64,000 nt of DNA, from positions 1-64,000 of the forward strand of contig JAGBFQ010000010.1 of the NCBI GenBank assembly GCA_017936385.1, in the 5' to 3' direction. The notes beneath the pieces are model-generated. The model was not told where the DNA came from. It made no database searches and worked only from the letters and a program-made list of their open reading frames with translations. The stretch's first letter is position 1; each line of letters begins with the position of its first letter. Made by a program: the position numbers and the translations under genes. This stretch comes from Rikenellaceae bacterium (GTDB lineage: Bacteria; Bacteroidota; Bacteroidia; Bacteroidales; Rikenellaceae). Shown here piece after piece: positions 1 through 7,291 of the stretch.

Positions 1-30
1 CATCCTGAGCCAGGATCAAACTCTCCATTA
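1..30 (-). rRNA. 16S ribosomal RNA, 5' end only
   Basis: The first bases are the reverse complement of the universal 16S 5' region (AGAGTTTGATCCTGGCTCAG is read on the minus strand). Only about 30 nt of the gene lies in the window; the rest of the rRNA operon continues to the left. The exact mature 5' end cannot be fixed from sequence alone. Confidence 0.95.
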
Positions 31-130
31 TAAAAAGTTATTTTCTAATAAATCATTAGAGCCTGACTACTTAAATCCTTCTTTGGAAAGGAATTGATAA
101 ATACTACATTTTTCTCTCAATTTACCAGTA

Positions 131-144
131 AGTCAAAGAACCTC
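131..144 (-). promoter_or_regulatory. boxA-like element in the rRNA leader
   Basis: Read on the minus strand this is GGTTCTTTGACTTA. It lies between the rRNA promoters and the 16S gene and resembles the boxA antitermination signal (E. coli type GCTCTTTAACA) and the GTTCTTTGAC block common in Bacteroidetes rRNA leaders. Role inferred from position and similarity. Confidence 0.5.
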
Positions 145-185
145 GTTCGGTGTTCGCTCTCGCGTTTTTGGGAGCGAAACGGATT

Positions 186-256
186 GCAAAGGTAAGGAGT
201 ATTTTTGAAACTTCCAAACTTTTTTGCAACTTTTTTTTCAGAACTTCTTTCGCAAC
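186..256. repeat. 71-bp direct repeat, copy 1 (carries rRNA P1)
   Basis: Nearly identical to 278-348, offset by 92 bp, differing at about one position. It holds a complete minus-strand promoter plus its upstream A/T tract, so the duplication has copied a whole promoter module. Confidence 0.9.
187..218 (-). promoter_or_regulatory. rRNA operon promoter, proximal (P1)
   Basis: On the minus strand there is a TTTG box (218-215), a 20-nt spacer and TACCTTTG (194-187). This matches the Bacteroidetes sigma-ABfr consensus exactly. An A/T-rich tract lies just upstream and could act like an UP element. Confidence 0.8.
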
Positions 257-277
257 TCATTCGTTCGAATTGCGGGT

Positions 278-348
278 GCAAAGGTAAGGAGCTTTTTTGA
301 AACTTCCAAACTTTTTTGCAACTTTTTTTTCAGAACTTCTTTCGCAAC
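278..348. repeat. 71-bp direct repeat, copy 2 (carries rRNA P2)
   Basis: Second copy of the promoter-bearing repeat at 186-256. The two are separated by 21 bp. A third, more diverged copy of the promoter core follows near 404-434. Confidence 0.9.
279..310 (-). promoter_or_regulatory. rRNA operon promoter, middle (P2)
   Basis: Minus-strand TTTG (310-307), 20-nt spacer, TACCTTTG (286-279). Same promoter as P1, on the second copy of the 71-bp repeat. Confidence 0.8.
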
Positions 349-403
349 CCTCTCAAGCTATCCTCTCTCTCAAGACTCTGCTCTTTCTTTCGGATTGCGG
401 GTG

Positions 404-434
404 CAAAGGTACGCAAAATTTCGACACCTCCAAA
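404..434 (-). promoter_or_regulatory. rRNA operon promoter, distal (P3)
   Basis: Minus-strand TTTG (434-431), 19-nt spacer, TACCTTTG (411-404). It shares the flanking GCAAAGGTA and CCTCCAAAC blocks with P1 and P2 but has diverged between them. Confidence 0.75.
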
Positions 435-599
435 CGTTTGCTAAACTTTTTTGTCGATTTATGTGATTTTTTCGAGCATTTGGTCTATTTGCGGACATAT
501 ATATTAATAGGTATGGTTTGTTTGGTAGGTTTATTGCTTGAAATGGTGGTCGCTCACGTAATTTTTCGTATCTTTGGCATAACATTAAAGGAATACCAC

Positions 600-1757
600 A
601 TGAAAAATCTGAAATTTGGACTTCTGCCCAAGGTCATAATAGCTATCGCGCTCGGTATTGCGTGCGGCATGTTCTTCGGCGAGGGGGTGACACGCATATT
701 TATCACCTTCAACTCCATATTTGGTAATCTTTTGGGATTCTCCATTCCGCTAATCATCATAGGTTTGGTGGCTCCTGCGATTGCCGACATCGGAAAAGAT
801 GCCGGACGATTGCTCGGAATCACGGCTGTGCTGGCTTATGGATTCACCATATTCAGCGGATTTTTCACCTATGGTGTGGGAGAGTTGACTTTTCCGAAGT
901 TGTTGGCAGGCGAGAGTTTGCACGGAGTGGACGACTCGGCGGTGACGTTGGAGCCATACTTCACAATCGAGATTCCACCGATAATGAGCGTAATGACAGC
1001 TTTGGTGACTGCTTTTGTGGCGGGACTCGGCATGTCGGTGATTGGCGGACGAACGCTGAAGAGTGCAGCCGATGATTTCCGCGAAATCATGATGTTGCTG
1101 ATACAGAAGGTTATCATCCCACTGCTGCCGCTCTACATATTCGGAATTTTCTTGAACATCACCGCTTCGGGACAGGTTGTACGTGTCCTCGGGGTGTTCA
1201 TCAAACTGATTGCTGTGATTTTTGTACTGACTGTGGTGCTGCTTCTGCTACAATTCACCATTGCAGGTGTGGTGGGAGGCAAAAACCCACTGAAACTGCT
1301 CCGCACGATGTTCACAGCCTACATGACGGCGCTGGGAACGCAATCGAGTGCGGCGACAATTCCCGTAACCCTCGAGCAGGCAAAGCGTTGCGGAGTAAGT
1401 AGCGACGTTGCCGGCTTTGTGATTCCGCTATGTGCCACAATCCATCTTTCGGGCAGTACCATGAAAATTGTAGCTTGCGCCCTGGCTATCATCATGTTGG
1501 AGAGCCTTCCCGTAACGCCCGAGCAGTTCACGGGATTCATCTTCATGCTGGGCGTAACGATGGTTGCGGCACCTGGCGTACCCGGAGGAGCCATCATGGC
1601 AGCCGTTGGTGTATTGCAGTCCATGCTCGGATTTGACCATACGGCCATCGGACTGATGATAGCGCTGTACATCACCATGGACAGCTTTGGAACAGCAACA
1701 AACGTAACAGGCGACGGCGCAATTGCCGTCATAATCGACAAAATAGCAAAACGATGA
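600..1757 (+). CDS. Dicarboxylate/amino acid:cation symporter (DAACS family)
   Basis: A 385-residue inner-membrane protein of the GltP/SstT type, predicted to couple uptake of an acidic amino acid, serine/threonine or a C4-dicarboxylate to cation entry. Visible family marks are the serine-rich re-entrant loop TQSSAATIP near residue 246 and the substrate/cation motif SFGTATNVTGDGA near residue 363, with hydrophobic segments throughout. The frame is open back to 297, but I chose the ATG at 600 because a TATCTTTG -7 box sits at 569-576, an AAAGGA lies just upstream, and the family's usual N-terminus starts here. Its stop overlaps the prmA start by 4 nt (ATGA), so the two are co-translated. The substrate cannot be fixed from sequence. 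Confidence 0.88.
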   Translation: MKNLKFGLLPKVIIAIALGIACGMFFGEGVTRIFITFNSIFGNLLGFSIPLIIIGLVAPAIADIGKDAGRLLGITAVLAYGFTIFSGFFTYGVGELTFPKLLAGESLHGVDDSAVTLEPYFTIEIPPIMSVMTALVTAFVAGLGMSVIGGRTLKSAADDFREIMMLLIQKVIIPLLPLYIFGIFLNITASGQVVRVLGVFIKLIAVIFVLTVVLLLLQFTIAGVVGGKNPLKLLRTMFTAYMTALGTQSSAATIPVTLEQAKRCGVSSDVAGFVIPLCATIHLSGSTMKIVACALAIIMLESLPVTPEQFTGFIFMLGVTMVAAPGVPGGAIMAAVGVLQSMLGFDHTAIGLMIALYITMDSFGTATNVTGDGAIAVIIDKIAKR

Positions 1758-2581
1758 ACTACATTGAACTCAACATCCGTTGTACGGACGAGATGGCCGA
1801 AATCCTGACGGCCGAATTGGCAGAATTTCCGTTCGACAGCTTCGCCACCGAACCCGACACGCTCAAAGCATACATTCCACATGAGCGTCTGGCCGACTGC
1901 CACGACCGCGTAGAGGCCATGTTGGCCGACTACGGAATAAGCGGACACCGCTATATAGCTATCGAGACTCAAAATTGGAACGCACTGTGGGAGAGCAACT
2001 TTCCGCCCGTGGAGGTGGATGGTGTGGTTGCCATTCGCGCGCCTTTCCACGCCCCCTACCCCGACTATCGTCACGACATTGTGATTACGCCCAAAATGTC
2101 GTTCGGAACAGGTCACCACGCCACAACCTTTCTGATGAGCCGAGCCACCGCCGCGCGTGACTTCAGCGGTAAACGAGTGCTCGATATGGGGAGTGGCACG
2201 GGAGTGTTGGCAATTATTGCCGCACGTTGCGGAGCCGAGGCCGTGGACGCTGTCGATATTGACGATTGGGCTTACGAGAATAGCATCGAGAACTGCCGCG
2301 AAAATGGTGTAGCAGAGCGTGTTACGTCGATTTTGGGCGATGTCCGCGCCATTCACGGCAAACGCTACGACACCATACTTGCAAACATCAATCGCAACAT
2401 TCTGCTGAGCGACATGCCGGCCTATGTGGAGAGTCTGAACGCAGGTGGCGAACTGATTATGAGCGGCATCCTCGAGTGCGACATCGACACCATTCGCACA
2501 CGTGCCGAGGGTTTGGGACTTCAGTTCGTGTCGAGTGACTTGAAAGACGGTTGGGCCGCAGTGGTTACAAAAAAGGCTTAA
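1754..2581 (+). CDS. prmA: Ribosomal protein L11 methyltransferase
   Basis: A 275-residue SAM-dependent methyltransferase predicted to trimethylate ribosomal protein L11 in the cytoplasm. The N-terminal ~100 residues form the L11-recognition domain (YIELNIRCTDEMAEILTAEL). The GTGHHATT block near residue 117 and the SAM-binding loop LDMGSGTGVLAI near residue 143 are diagnostic, and the NINRN motif (NPPY-like) follows near residue 212. Length fits the family. It overlaps the transporter gene by 4 nt, which suggests translational coupling but no obvious shared function. Confidence 0.93.
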   Translation: MNYIELNIRCTDEMAEILTAELAEFPFDSFATEPDTLKAYIPHERLADCHDRVEAMLADYGISGHRYIAIETQNWNALWESNFPPVEVDGVVAIRAPFHAPYPDYRHDIVITPKMSFGTGHHATTFLMSRATAARDFSGKRVLDMGSGTGVLAIIAARCGAEAVDAVDIDDWAYENSIENCRENGVAERVTSILGDVRAIHGKRYDTILANINRNILLSDMPAYVESLNAGGELIMSGILECDIDTIRTRAEGLGLQFVSSDLKDGWAAVVTKKA

Positions 2582-2637
2582 TACACACACCTTTTCTCAA
2601 ATATTTTGCTATATTTGCAGTATAAAGCATAATCCTA

Positions 2638-3606
2638 ATGACACAAGATAACAAACACTCAATCCTCAACCTGGCCAAACAGACCATGAATTCCGAGGCC
2701 GACGCACTCAAACACACAGCGTCGAAACTCGACGGCAATTTCACCGAAGCTGTGGAGGCTATCCTCTCGTGTAAAGGAAAACTCATCGTTACGGGTATGG
2801 GAAAATCGGGTCTCGTTGGGCGCAAAATCGCAGCTACGCTGGCCAGCACAGGCACTCCAAGCTACTATATGCACCCCGGAGAGGCTTTCCACGGAGATTT
2901 GGGTACCATTTCGAAGGGCGATGTAATTCTCGCCATTTCGTACTCGGGCGAAACCGAGGAGGTGTTGCGGATTGTTCCGTTCATCACACAGAACGGTAAT
3001 ACCCTCATCTCGATGACGGGCAACCCTGCATCGTCGTTGGCACACCACAGCCACATCCATTTGGATATTGCCGTGGAGAGCGAAGCCTGCATCCTGCATT
3101 TGGCACCAACCACATCGACCACCGTACAAATGGCTATGGGCGACGCGCTGGCCGTTACGCTTATGAAGATGCGCAAGTTCCAAGCGGTAGACTTTGAAAA
3201 ATTCCACCCGGGAGGGTCGCTGGGCCGTCGTCTGTTGCTCAACGTGGGTAATTTGATGCGTAGCGAAGAACTGCCTACGGTGTCGACTACGTGCAACACC
3301 ACGGATATGATTCACACCATGAGCCGCGGCCGACTCGGCATGGTGATTATCTGCGACGACAAGGGAGGTGTTGTTGGTGTTGTTACGGACGGAGATATGC
3401 GCCGCGCAATGGAGGAACACAAGGAGGACTTCTTCAAAATCACAGCCCTGGACATTGCTACACGCAATCCCAAAACCATCACCCCCGAGGCCAAACTCAT
3501 CGAGGCCGAAAAGATGATGACCGACAACAAGATTACTTCGCTGCTGGTCACCAACGCCGACGGACGTCTGCAAGGTGTGATTCAGATTTACGACCTTAAA
3601 ATCTAA
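2638..3606 (+). CDS. kdsD: D-arabinose 5-phosphate isomerase (KpsF/GutQ type)
   Basis: A 322-residue cytoplasmic enzyme that interconverts ribulose 5-phosphate and arabinose 5-phosphate, the first committed step toward KDO of lipopolysaccharide. An N-terminal SIS domain (about residues 35-180, with MGKSGLVGRK and SYSGETEE) is followed by two CBS domains (about 205-260 and 270-322). A TATATTTG -7 box at 2610-2617 gives it its own promoter. It starts a tight co-directional run (kdsD, rfbC, TatD-type hydrolase, tcdA, xer, hpf). With rfbC next door the front of this operon looks devoted to surface polysaccharide precursors. Confidence 0.92.
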   Translation: MTQDNKHSILNLAKQTMNSEADALKHTASKLDGNFTEAVEAILSCKGKLIVTGMGKSGLVGRKIAATLASTGTPSYYMHPGEAFHGDLGTISKGDVILAISYSGETEEVLRIVPFITQNGNTLISMTGNPASSLAHHSHIHLDIAVESEACILHLAPTTSTTVQMAMGDALAVTLMKMRKFQAVDFEKFHPGGSLGRRLLLNVGNLMRSEELPTVSTTCNTTDMIHTMSRGRLGMVIICDDKGGVVGVVTDGDMRRAMEEHKEDFFKITALDIATRNPKTITPEAKLIEAEKMMTDNKITSLLVTNADGRLQGVIQIYDLKI

Positions 3607-3627
3607 AACCATAGGGGACAAGAACGT

Positions 3628-4173
3628 ATGCGTTTCGAGCAGGGCGAAATCGAGGGCGTGGTGTTGATTCACCCGCAGGTGTTGGGCGACAGCCGCGGAT
3701 ACTTTTTCGAGAGCTTCCGCAGCGAGGAGTTCGCACGCGAGGTGTGTGACCGAACGTTTGTGCAGGAGAACCAATCTCTGTCGCACCGAGGCGTTGTGCG
3801 CGGCCTGCACTTCCAACGTGGCGATGCGGCTCAAGCCAAATTGGTGAGCGTGGCCATGGGTAAGGTGCGCGATATAGTTGTCGACCTGCGCAAGGACTCG
3901 CCCACGTTCGGCAAATGGACCGCCTATGAGATTGACGACCAAACACATACCCAAATATACATTCCTCGTGGCTTGGCACACGGCTTTGTTGTGTTGAGCG
4001 AGGTTGCGGTGTTGCAATACAAGTGCGACGCGGTGTATGCCCCCGATGCCGAGAGCGGCGTGCTATGGTGTGACCCGACGCTGAATATTGATTGGGGAAT
4101 TTCGCCAGCCGAGGCTATGGTGTCTGACAAGGACCAGAAGTGGCCGCAGTGGCAGGAGTGCTATAAATTTTAA
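3628..4173 (+). CDS. rfbC: dTDP-4-dehydrorhamnose 3,5-epimerase
   Basis: A 181-residue cupin-fold enzyme of the dTDP-L-rhamnose pathway. Recognised by GEIEGVVLIHPQV at the N-terminus, FVQENQSLSHRGVVRGLHFQ around residue 50 (containing the catalytic-loop His of the family) and the IPRGLAHGFVVLS block near residue 110. Length is normal. It lies 21 nt after kdsD. The other rhamnose genes (rfbA, B, D) are not in the window. Confidence 0.93.
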   Translation: MRFEQGEIEGVVLIHPQVLGDSRGYFFESFRSEEFAREVCDRTFVQENQSLSHRGVVRGLHFQRGDAAQAKLVSVAMGKVRDIVVDLRKDSPTFGKWTAYEIDDQTHTQIYIPRGLAHGFVVLSEVAVLQYKCDAVYAPDAESGVLWCDPTLNIDWGISPAEAMVSDKDQKWPQWQECYKF

Positions 4174-4194
4174 TCTTACGATATACTTTAAGGT

Positions 4195-4866
4195 ATGCAT
4201 CCAATGATTGATGTACATACCCACACGCCACGCGGTTGTGCCATCGAGTTACGCGCCGTGCAGACGCCCTCGGAGGCCGAAGGTTTCTGCTCGGTGGGTG
4301 TGCATCCGTGGCGGGTTGGCGAGTTAAACGATGCGCAGGTGGCCGAGGAGTTGGCTATGGTTGCCCAAGCCGAGATTGCCGCCGTGGGTGAGTGTGGAAT
4401 GGATGCCTTGCAAGGGGGCACGTTGGAGAGGCAACGAGAGGTGTTTGCCGCGCAGGTCAAGATAGCCGAACAGAGAGAACTACCACTAATCGTACACTCG
4501 GTGCGTAGGTTCGAGGAGTGTATGGCGGTGCTGAAGGGGCACTCGCTCGCGGGGGTGGTATTTCACTCGTGGGTGGGCTCCGCAGAACAAGCCGCTCGGG
4601 CCATCAGTCGGGGTTACATACTTTCGGCTGGGCCGCGAAGTTTGGTTTCGAGCCGCACAGTCGAAGTATTGCGCACGCTCCCCGAGGAGTCACTGCTCAT
4701 CGAAACCGACGACAGCGACATCACAATAGAAACTATATACGAACAATTAGCCGAGTTGCGCGGCACAACCACCGCCCAACTACGCACGACAATATATCGA
4801 AACTTCACACGAATATGGCCGAGTGGATGGAACGCACCGAGCTGCTGCTCGGAGCCGAGAAATTAG
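4195..4866 (+). CDS. TatD family metal-dependent hydrolase
   Basis: A 223-residue amidohydrolase-fold protein of the TatD DNase group, on the short side for the family (usually ~255). Predicted metal ligands are all visible: DVHTH at the N-terminus, GECGMD near residue 64, IVHS near residue 101, FHSW near residue 123 and ETDD near residue 165. The GVHPW block near residue 36 is also typical. The C-terminal tail (SGWNAPSCCSEPRN) runs over the start of tcdA by about 50 nt and is probably not conserved. TatD proteins are linked to DNA repair/turnover; the actual substrate here is unknown. Confidence 0.83.
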   Translation: MHPMIDVHTHTPRGCAIELRAVQTPSEAEGFCSVGVHPWRVGELNDAQVAEELAMVAQAEIAAVGECGMDALQGGTLERQREVFAAQVKIAEQRELPLIVHSVRRFEECMAVLKGHSLAGVVFHSWVGSAEQAARAISRGYILSAGPRSLVSSRTVEVLRTLPEESLLIETDDSDITIETIYEQLAELRGTTTAQLRTTIYRNFTRIWPSGWNAPSCCSEPRN

Positions 4867-5537
4867 ACAAAATACGCAATGCTCACGTTCTGGTCGTGGG
4901 TCTTGGCGGTGTGGGAGCCTATGCCGCCGAGATGATAGCCCGCGCAGGTGTGGGCCGAATGACCATAGCCGACAGCGACGCAGTGGGCACAAGCAACATA
5001 AACCGCCAATTGGTGGCACTACATTCGACCGTCGGGCGTGCCAAGAGCAGCGTTCTGGCCGAGCGTCTGCGCGACATCAATCCCGAACTGAAGTTGACGG
5101 TCGTGGAGCGTTACATCCGCGACGAGGTGACCGACGAACTATTGGACTCGGCGCATTTCGACTTTGTAGTGGACGCCATCGACACCCTCTCGCCCAAAGC
5201 GGCACTCATTCAGTCGTCGATGCAACGCGGCTACCCCGTGGTCAGTTCGATGGGCGCAGGGGCCAAGACCGACCCCACGCAGGTCGAAATCACCGACATT
5301 GGTCGTTCGCACCACTGTCCATTGGCCCACATGTTGCGCAAACGCCTGCACAAGATGGGGATTCGCAGCGGTTTCTGGGCCGTTTTCTCGCCCGAAAAGG
5401 TGCGCGAAGGTTCGATGATTCTCTGCGAAGAGACCAACAAGAAGTCCAACGTCGGTACAATATCCTACATGCCGGCCGTATTCGGTTGCGCGTGCGCCAG
5501 CGTGGTGATTCGCGGGCTCATTGGCGAGATGGAATAG
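4815..5537 (+). CDS. tcdA: tRNA threonylcarbamoyladenosine dehydratase (TcdA/CsdL, ThiF/E1-like)
   Basis: A 240-residue ATP-dependent E1-like enzyme that cyclises t6A37 to ct6A in tRNA. It shows the nucleotide-binding loop VLVVGLGGVGAYAAEMIARAG, the D-NINRQ motif (DSDAVGTSNINRQ), VVDAIDT and a C-terminal cysteine-bearing stretch (VFGCACASV). I start it at the ATG at 4815 (MAEWMERTE), giving a 52-nt overlap with the upstream gene; the ATG at 4827 is also possible. The open frame extends back to 4518, but that part is only the shifted-frame shadow of the TatD gene. Confidence 0.9.
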   Translation: MAEWMERTELLLGAEKLDKIRNAHVLVVGLGGVGAYAAEMIARAGVGRMTIADSDAVGTSNINRQLVALHSTVGRAKSSVLAERLRDINPELKLTVVERYIRDEVTDELLDSAHFDFVVDAIDTLSPKAALIQSSMQRGYPVVSSMGAGAKTDPTQVEITDIGRSHHCPLAHMLRKRLHKMGIRSGFWAVFSPEKVREGSMILCEETNKKSNVGTISYMPAVFGCACASVVIRGLIGEME

Positions 5538-5546
5538 AGAGGGTGT

Positions 5547-6542
5547 ATGATTGAGCGGTTTAGAACATACCTACTAAACGAGCGTCGCTACTCTCCGCTG
5601 ACCGTGCGCAACTACGTGGCCGACCTGCGCGAATTTCTGTCGATGTGCGGTATTGCCGAAGAGGAGTTCGACCCCACGGATATTAAGCGCGAGATGATAC
5701 GCGGCTGGGTTGTGGCCCTAAGCAAACACACCAACTCTCGCGGACAAAGCCTCAGCGCATCAAGCATAAACCGCCGCATGAGCACACTCAAATCCTTCTT
5801 CGGATGGCTGCAACGCGAAGGAATCATCGTCAAAAACCCTACGATGGGCCTCTCGCGCCTCAAAACTCCACTGCGTCTGCCAAGCTACGTGAGCGAGGAG
5901 CAGATGTCGCGCGGTATCAAGCGTTTGGAGGATAAACAATCCGAAGAGGGTGACTTTGTACGAGTACGCAACACCATGATAATGTTGATGTTATACGGCA
6001 TGGGATTGCGTCGTGCGGAACTTGTGGGGCTCAACCGCGAGGACCTCTCGGAGGCGAAGGACACGTTGCGCGTTCGCGGCAAGGGCGGCAAAGAGCGCGT
6101 AATACCCGTTCTGAGGGTGATTGCCGAACATATCGAGGACTATTTTGATGAAATTTCTCGCTCAAAAATTTGCATAATTGACAAAAAAGCACTAATTTTA
6201 TCGTTGAAAGGTGAACGTTTATCCTCACACTCCGTCTACTGCATTGTCCGAGACGAATTGCAGCGTATGGGAGTCAAAGGCAAACAGAGTCCGCACGTTC
6301 TTCGTCATACCTTTGCCACTCATCTGATGAACCACGGCGGCGACATGCGCAAGATTCAGGAACTGATGGGACACTCGTCTTTGCGCTCGACGCAAGTCTA
6401 CACCCACAACTCAATCAGCACACTACAAAAAGCCTACAACCGTGCTCACCCGCGTGGCAAAAGGAACGAAAATTGCGACTCCGGCAAAACAACCAACCAC
6501 TTGCATATGGACGATAATATCGACCCCAAGCACAAGGCATAA
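5547..6542 (+). CDS. Tyrosine recombinase, XerC/XerD type
   Basis: A 331-residue site-specific recombinase. The N-terminal SAM-like core-binding domain spans about residues 1-90. The catalytic set is visible: Arg in GLRRAELVGL, Lys in KGGKER, HVLRHTFATH with His-x-x-Arg, GHSS, and the nucleophile Tyr in STQVYTH near residue 287. The first ~305 residues match a normal Xer protein; a charged, His-rich tail of about 25 residues follows. A xer-hpf pair is a common Bacteroidetes arrangement, so this is more likely the chromosomal dimer-resolution recombinase than a mobile-element integrase. XerC versus XerD is not decidable from sequence. Confidence 0.87.
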   Translation: MIERFRTYLLNERRYSPLTVRNYVADLREFLSMCGIAEEEFDPTDIKREMIRGWVVALSKHTNSRGQSLSASSINRRMSTLKSFFGWLQREGIIVKNPTMGLSRLKTPLRLPSYVSEEQMSRGIKRLEDKQSEEGDFVRVRNTMIMLMLYGMGLRRAELVGLNREDLSEAKDTLRVRGKGGKERVIPVLRVIAEHIEDYFDEISRSKICIIDKKALILSLKGERLSSHSVYCIVRDELQRMGVKGKQSPHVLRHTFATHLMNHGGDMRKIQELMGHSSLRSTQVYTHNSISTLQKAYNRAHPRGKRNENCDSGKTTNHLHMDDNIDPKHKA

Positions 6543-6583
6543 CCACAAACCGCCACCAATGTTCGGTGTGCGATTAAAATTAT

Positions 6584-6589
6584 AGGAGG
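6584..6589 (+). promoter_or_regulatory. Perfect Shine-Dalgarno sequence before hpf
   Basis: AGGAGG, 7 nt upstream of the hpf ATG. Most genes in this window have no comparable element, as expected for Bacteroidetes, so this one stands out. Confidence 0.7.
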
Positions 6590-6596
6590 ACAAACT

Positions 6597-6893
6597 ATGA
6601 ACGTTGAAATTCAATCCGTAAAGTTTGATGCCGACAAGAAACTTGTCGAATTCGTAGAGAAGAAAATGGCCAAACTAGACAAATTTGCCGAAAAAGCTGT
6701 TGCCGCCAAGGTCATCATGAAACTTGACAAAGACCACGAAAAAGGAAATAAAGTAGTAACAATCAGTTTGGCAATGCCCGGTGAGGAACTTGTAGCCGAG
6801 GACCGTTGCAAGACTTTCGAGGAGGCTGTCGACCAAGCTATCGACGCGCTGAAACGCCAACTCGACAAATATAAAGAGAAAGCCGCTAAATAG
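6597..6893 (+). CDS. hpf: Ribosome hibernation promoting factor (HPF/RaiA, short form)
   Basis: A 98-residue ribosome-associated protein (MNVEIQSVKFDADKKLVEFV, then KVVTISLAMPGEELVAEDRCKTFEEAVDQA) that inactivates or stabilises 70S ribosomes in stationary phase. It is the short form, lacking the C-terminal dimerisation domain. It ends the kdsD operon before a strong terminator. A perfect AGGAGG at 6584-6589 lies 7 nt before the ATG, unusual in this phylum. Confidence 0.9.
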   Translation: MNVEIQSVKFDADKKLVEFVEKKMAKLDKFAEKAVAAKVIMKLDKDHEKGNKVVTISLAMPGEELVAEDRCKTFEEAVDQAIDALKRQLDKYKEKAAK

Positions 6894-6903
6894 CTTGACA
6901 CAC

Positions 6904-6942
6904 AAAGGGTGTTCCGACCTTCGCAGGTTGAACACCCTTTAT
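6904..6942 (+). terminator. Terminator of the kdsD-hpf operon
   Basis: AAAGGGTGTTC (6904-6914) pairs perfectly with GAACACCCTTT (6930-6940), with a 15-nt loop. It begins 10 nt after the hpf stop. The A-run on the 5' side means it could also work in reverse. Confidence 0.8.
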
Positions 6943-7086
6943 TAATTCACAATGCACAATTCACAATGCACAATTATTTCGTAAGGAAAGTGAGTGTGGA
7001 TGATGGGGCTACGGCTCTATGATGGTTTGGAGTACACGAGATTTTGGTGATGAGCCAAACATTACGTCAGGAATGTGCCGAAAATA

Positions 7087-7139
7087 TTTAAGGTTGGGAG
7101 CCTGCAAACTTGTTTGTGAGGTCCCAACCTTAAAATTTT
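7087..7139. terminator. Bidirectional terminator-like hairpin
   Basis: TTTAAGGTTGGGA (7087-7099) pairs perfectly with TCCCAACCTTAAA (7122-7134) around a 22-nt loop, followed by AATTTTG. It lies between the convergent hpf and panB genes. Confidence 0.6.
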
Positions 7140-7251
7140 GTTAAAACACCGGCAGGTGTTACGCATCATTCAAAATCTCCCGCCGAAAGCTACCTAAACT
7201 TTTGAGCGAAAAAGCGGCAGCTAATCCCGCCGGTCTGCGGCCCATTTTTTG

Positions 7252-7277
7252 GTACTTTTTGATGGTTCAAAAAGTAC
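7252..7277 (-). terminator. Hairpin downstream of panB
   Basis: GTACTTTTTGA (7252-7262) pairs perfectly with TCAAAAAGTAC (7267-7277) around a TGGT loop, 15 nt past the panB stop. On the minus strand it is followed by an A/C/T mix rather than a clean U-tract, so its termination strength is uncertain. Confidence 0.45.
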
Positions 7278-7291
7278 GTCAAAAAAACACA

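Larger units (their letters stand above)
6944..7291. other. Geneless stretch with AATTCACAATT repeats and hairpins
   Basis: Holds no convincing gene. It starts with tandem AATTCACAATGCAC units (6944-6976), one of five AATTCACAATT-type clusters in the window. Downstream are three hairpins: a perfect 13-bp stem at 7087-7134, a short palindrome AACACCGGCAGGTGTT near 7144-7159, and an 11-bp stem at 7252-7277. The last two lie just beyond the 3' end of panB. The remaining ~110 bases around 6977-7086 show nothing recognisable. Confidence 0.6.

Noticed and set aside
265-278. TTCGAAT resembling a tRNA T-loop
   Set aside because: It sits between two promoter repeats and no cloverleaf can be folded around it.
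297-599. N-terminal extension of the symporter gene by 101 codons
   Set aside because: It would pass through the rRNA promoter region and the gene's own -7 box; the family's usual start is at 600.
1319-2590. Long open frame on the minus strand (423 codons) opposite the transporter and prmA
   Set aside because: It is antisense to two well-supported genes, its product has no recognisable motif, and its composition (His/Val/Cys-rich) is typical of a shadow frame in this genome.
2659-4017. 452-codon minus-strand frame across kdsD and rfbC
   Set aside because: Shadow frame: no family motifs and complete overlap with two certain enzymes on the plus strand.
5547-6542. Integrase of a mobile element
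   Set aside because: The gene lies in a housekeeping operon next to hpf with no attachment-site repeats or cargo nearby, so a chromosomal Xer is more likely.
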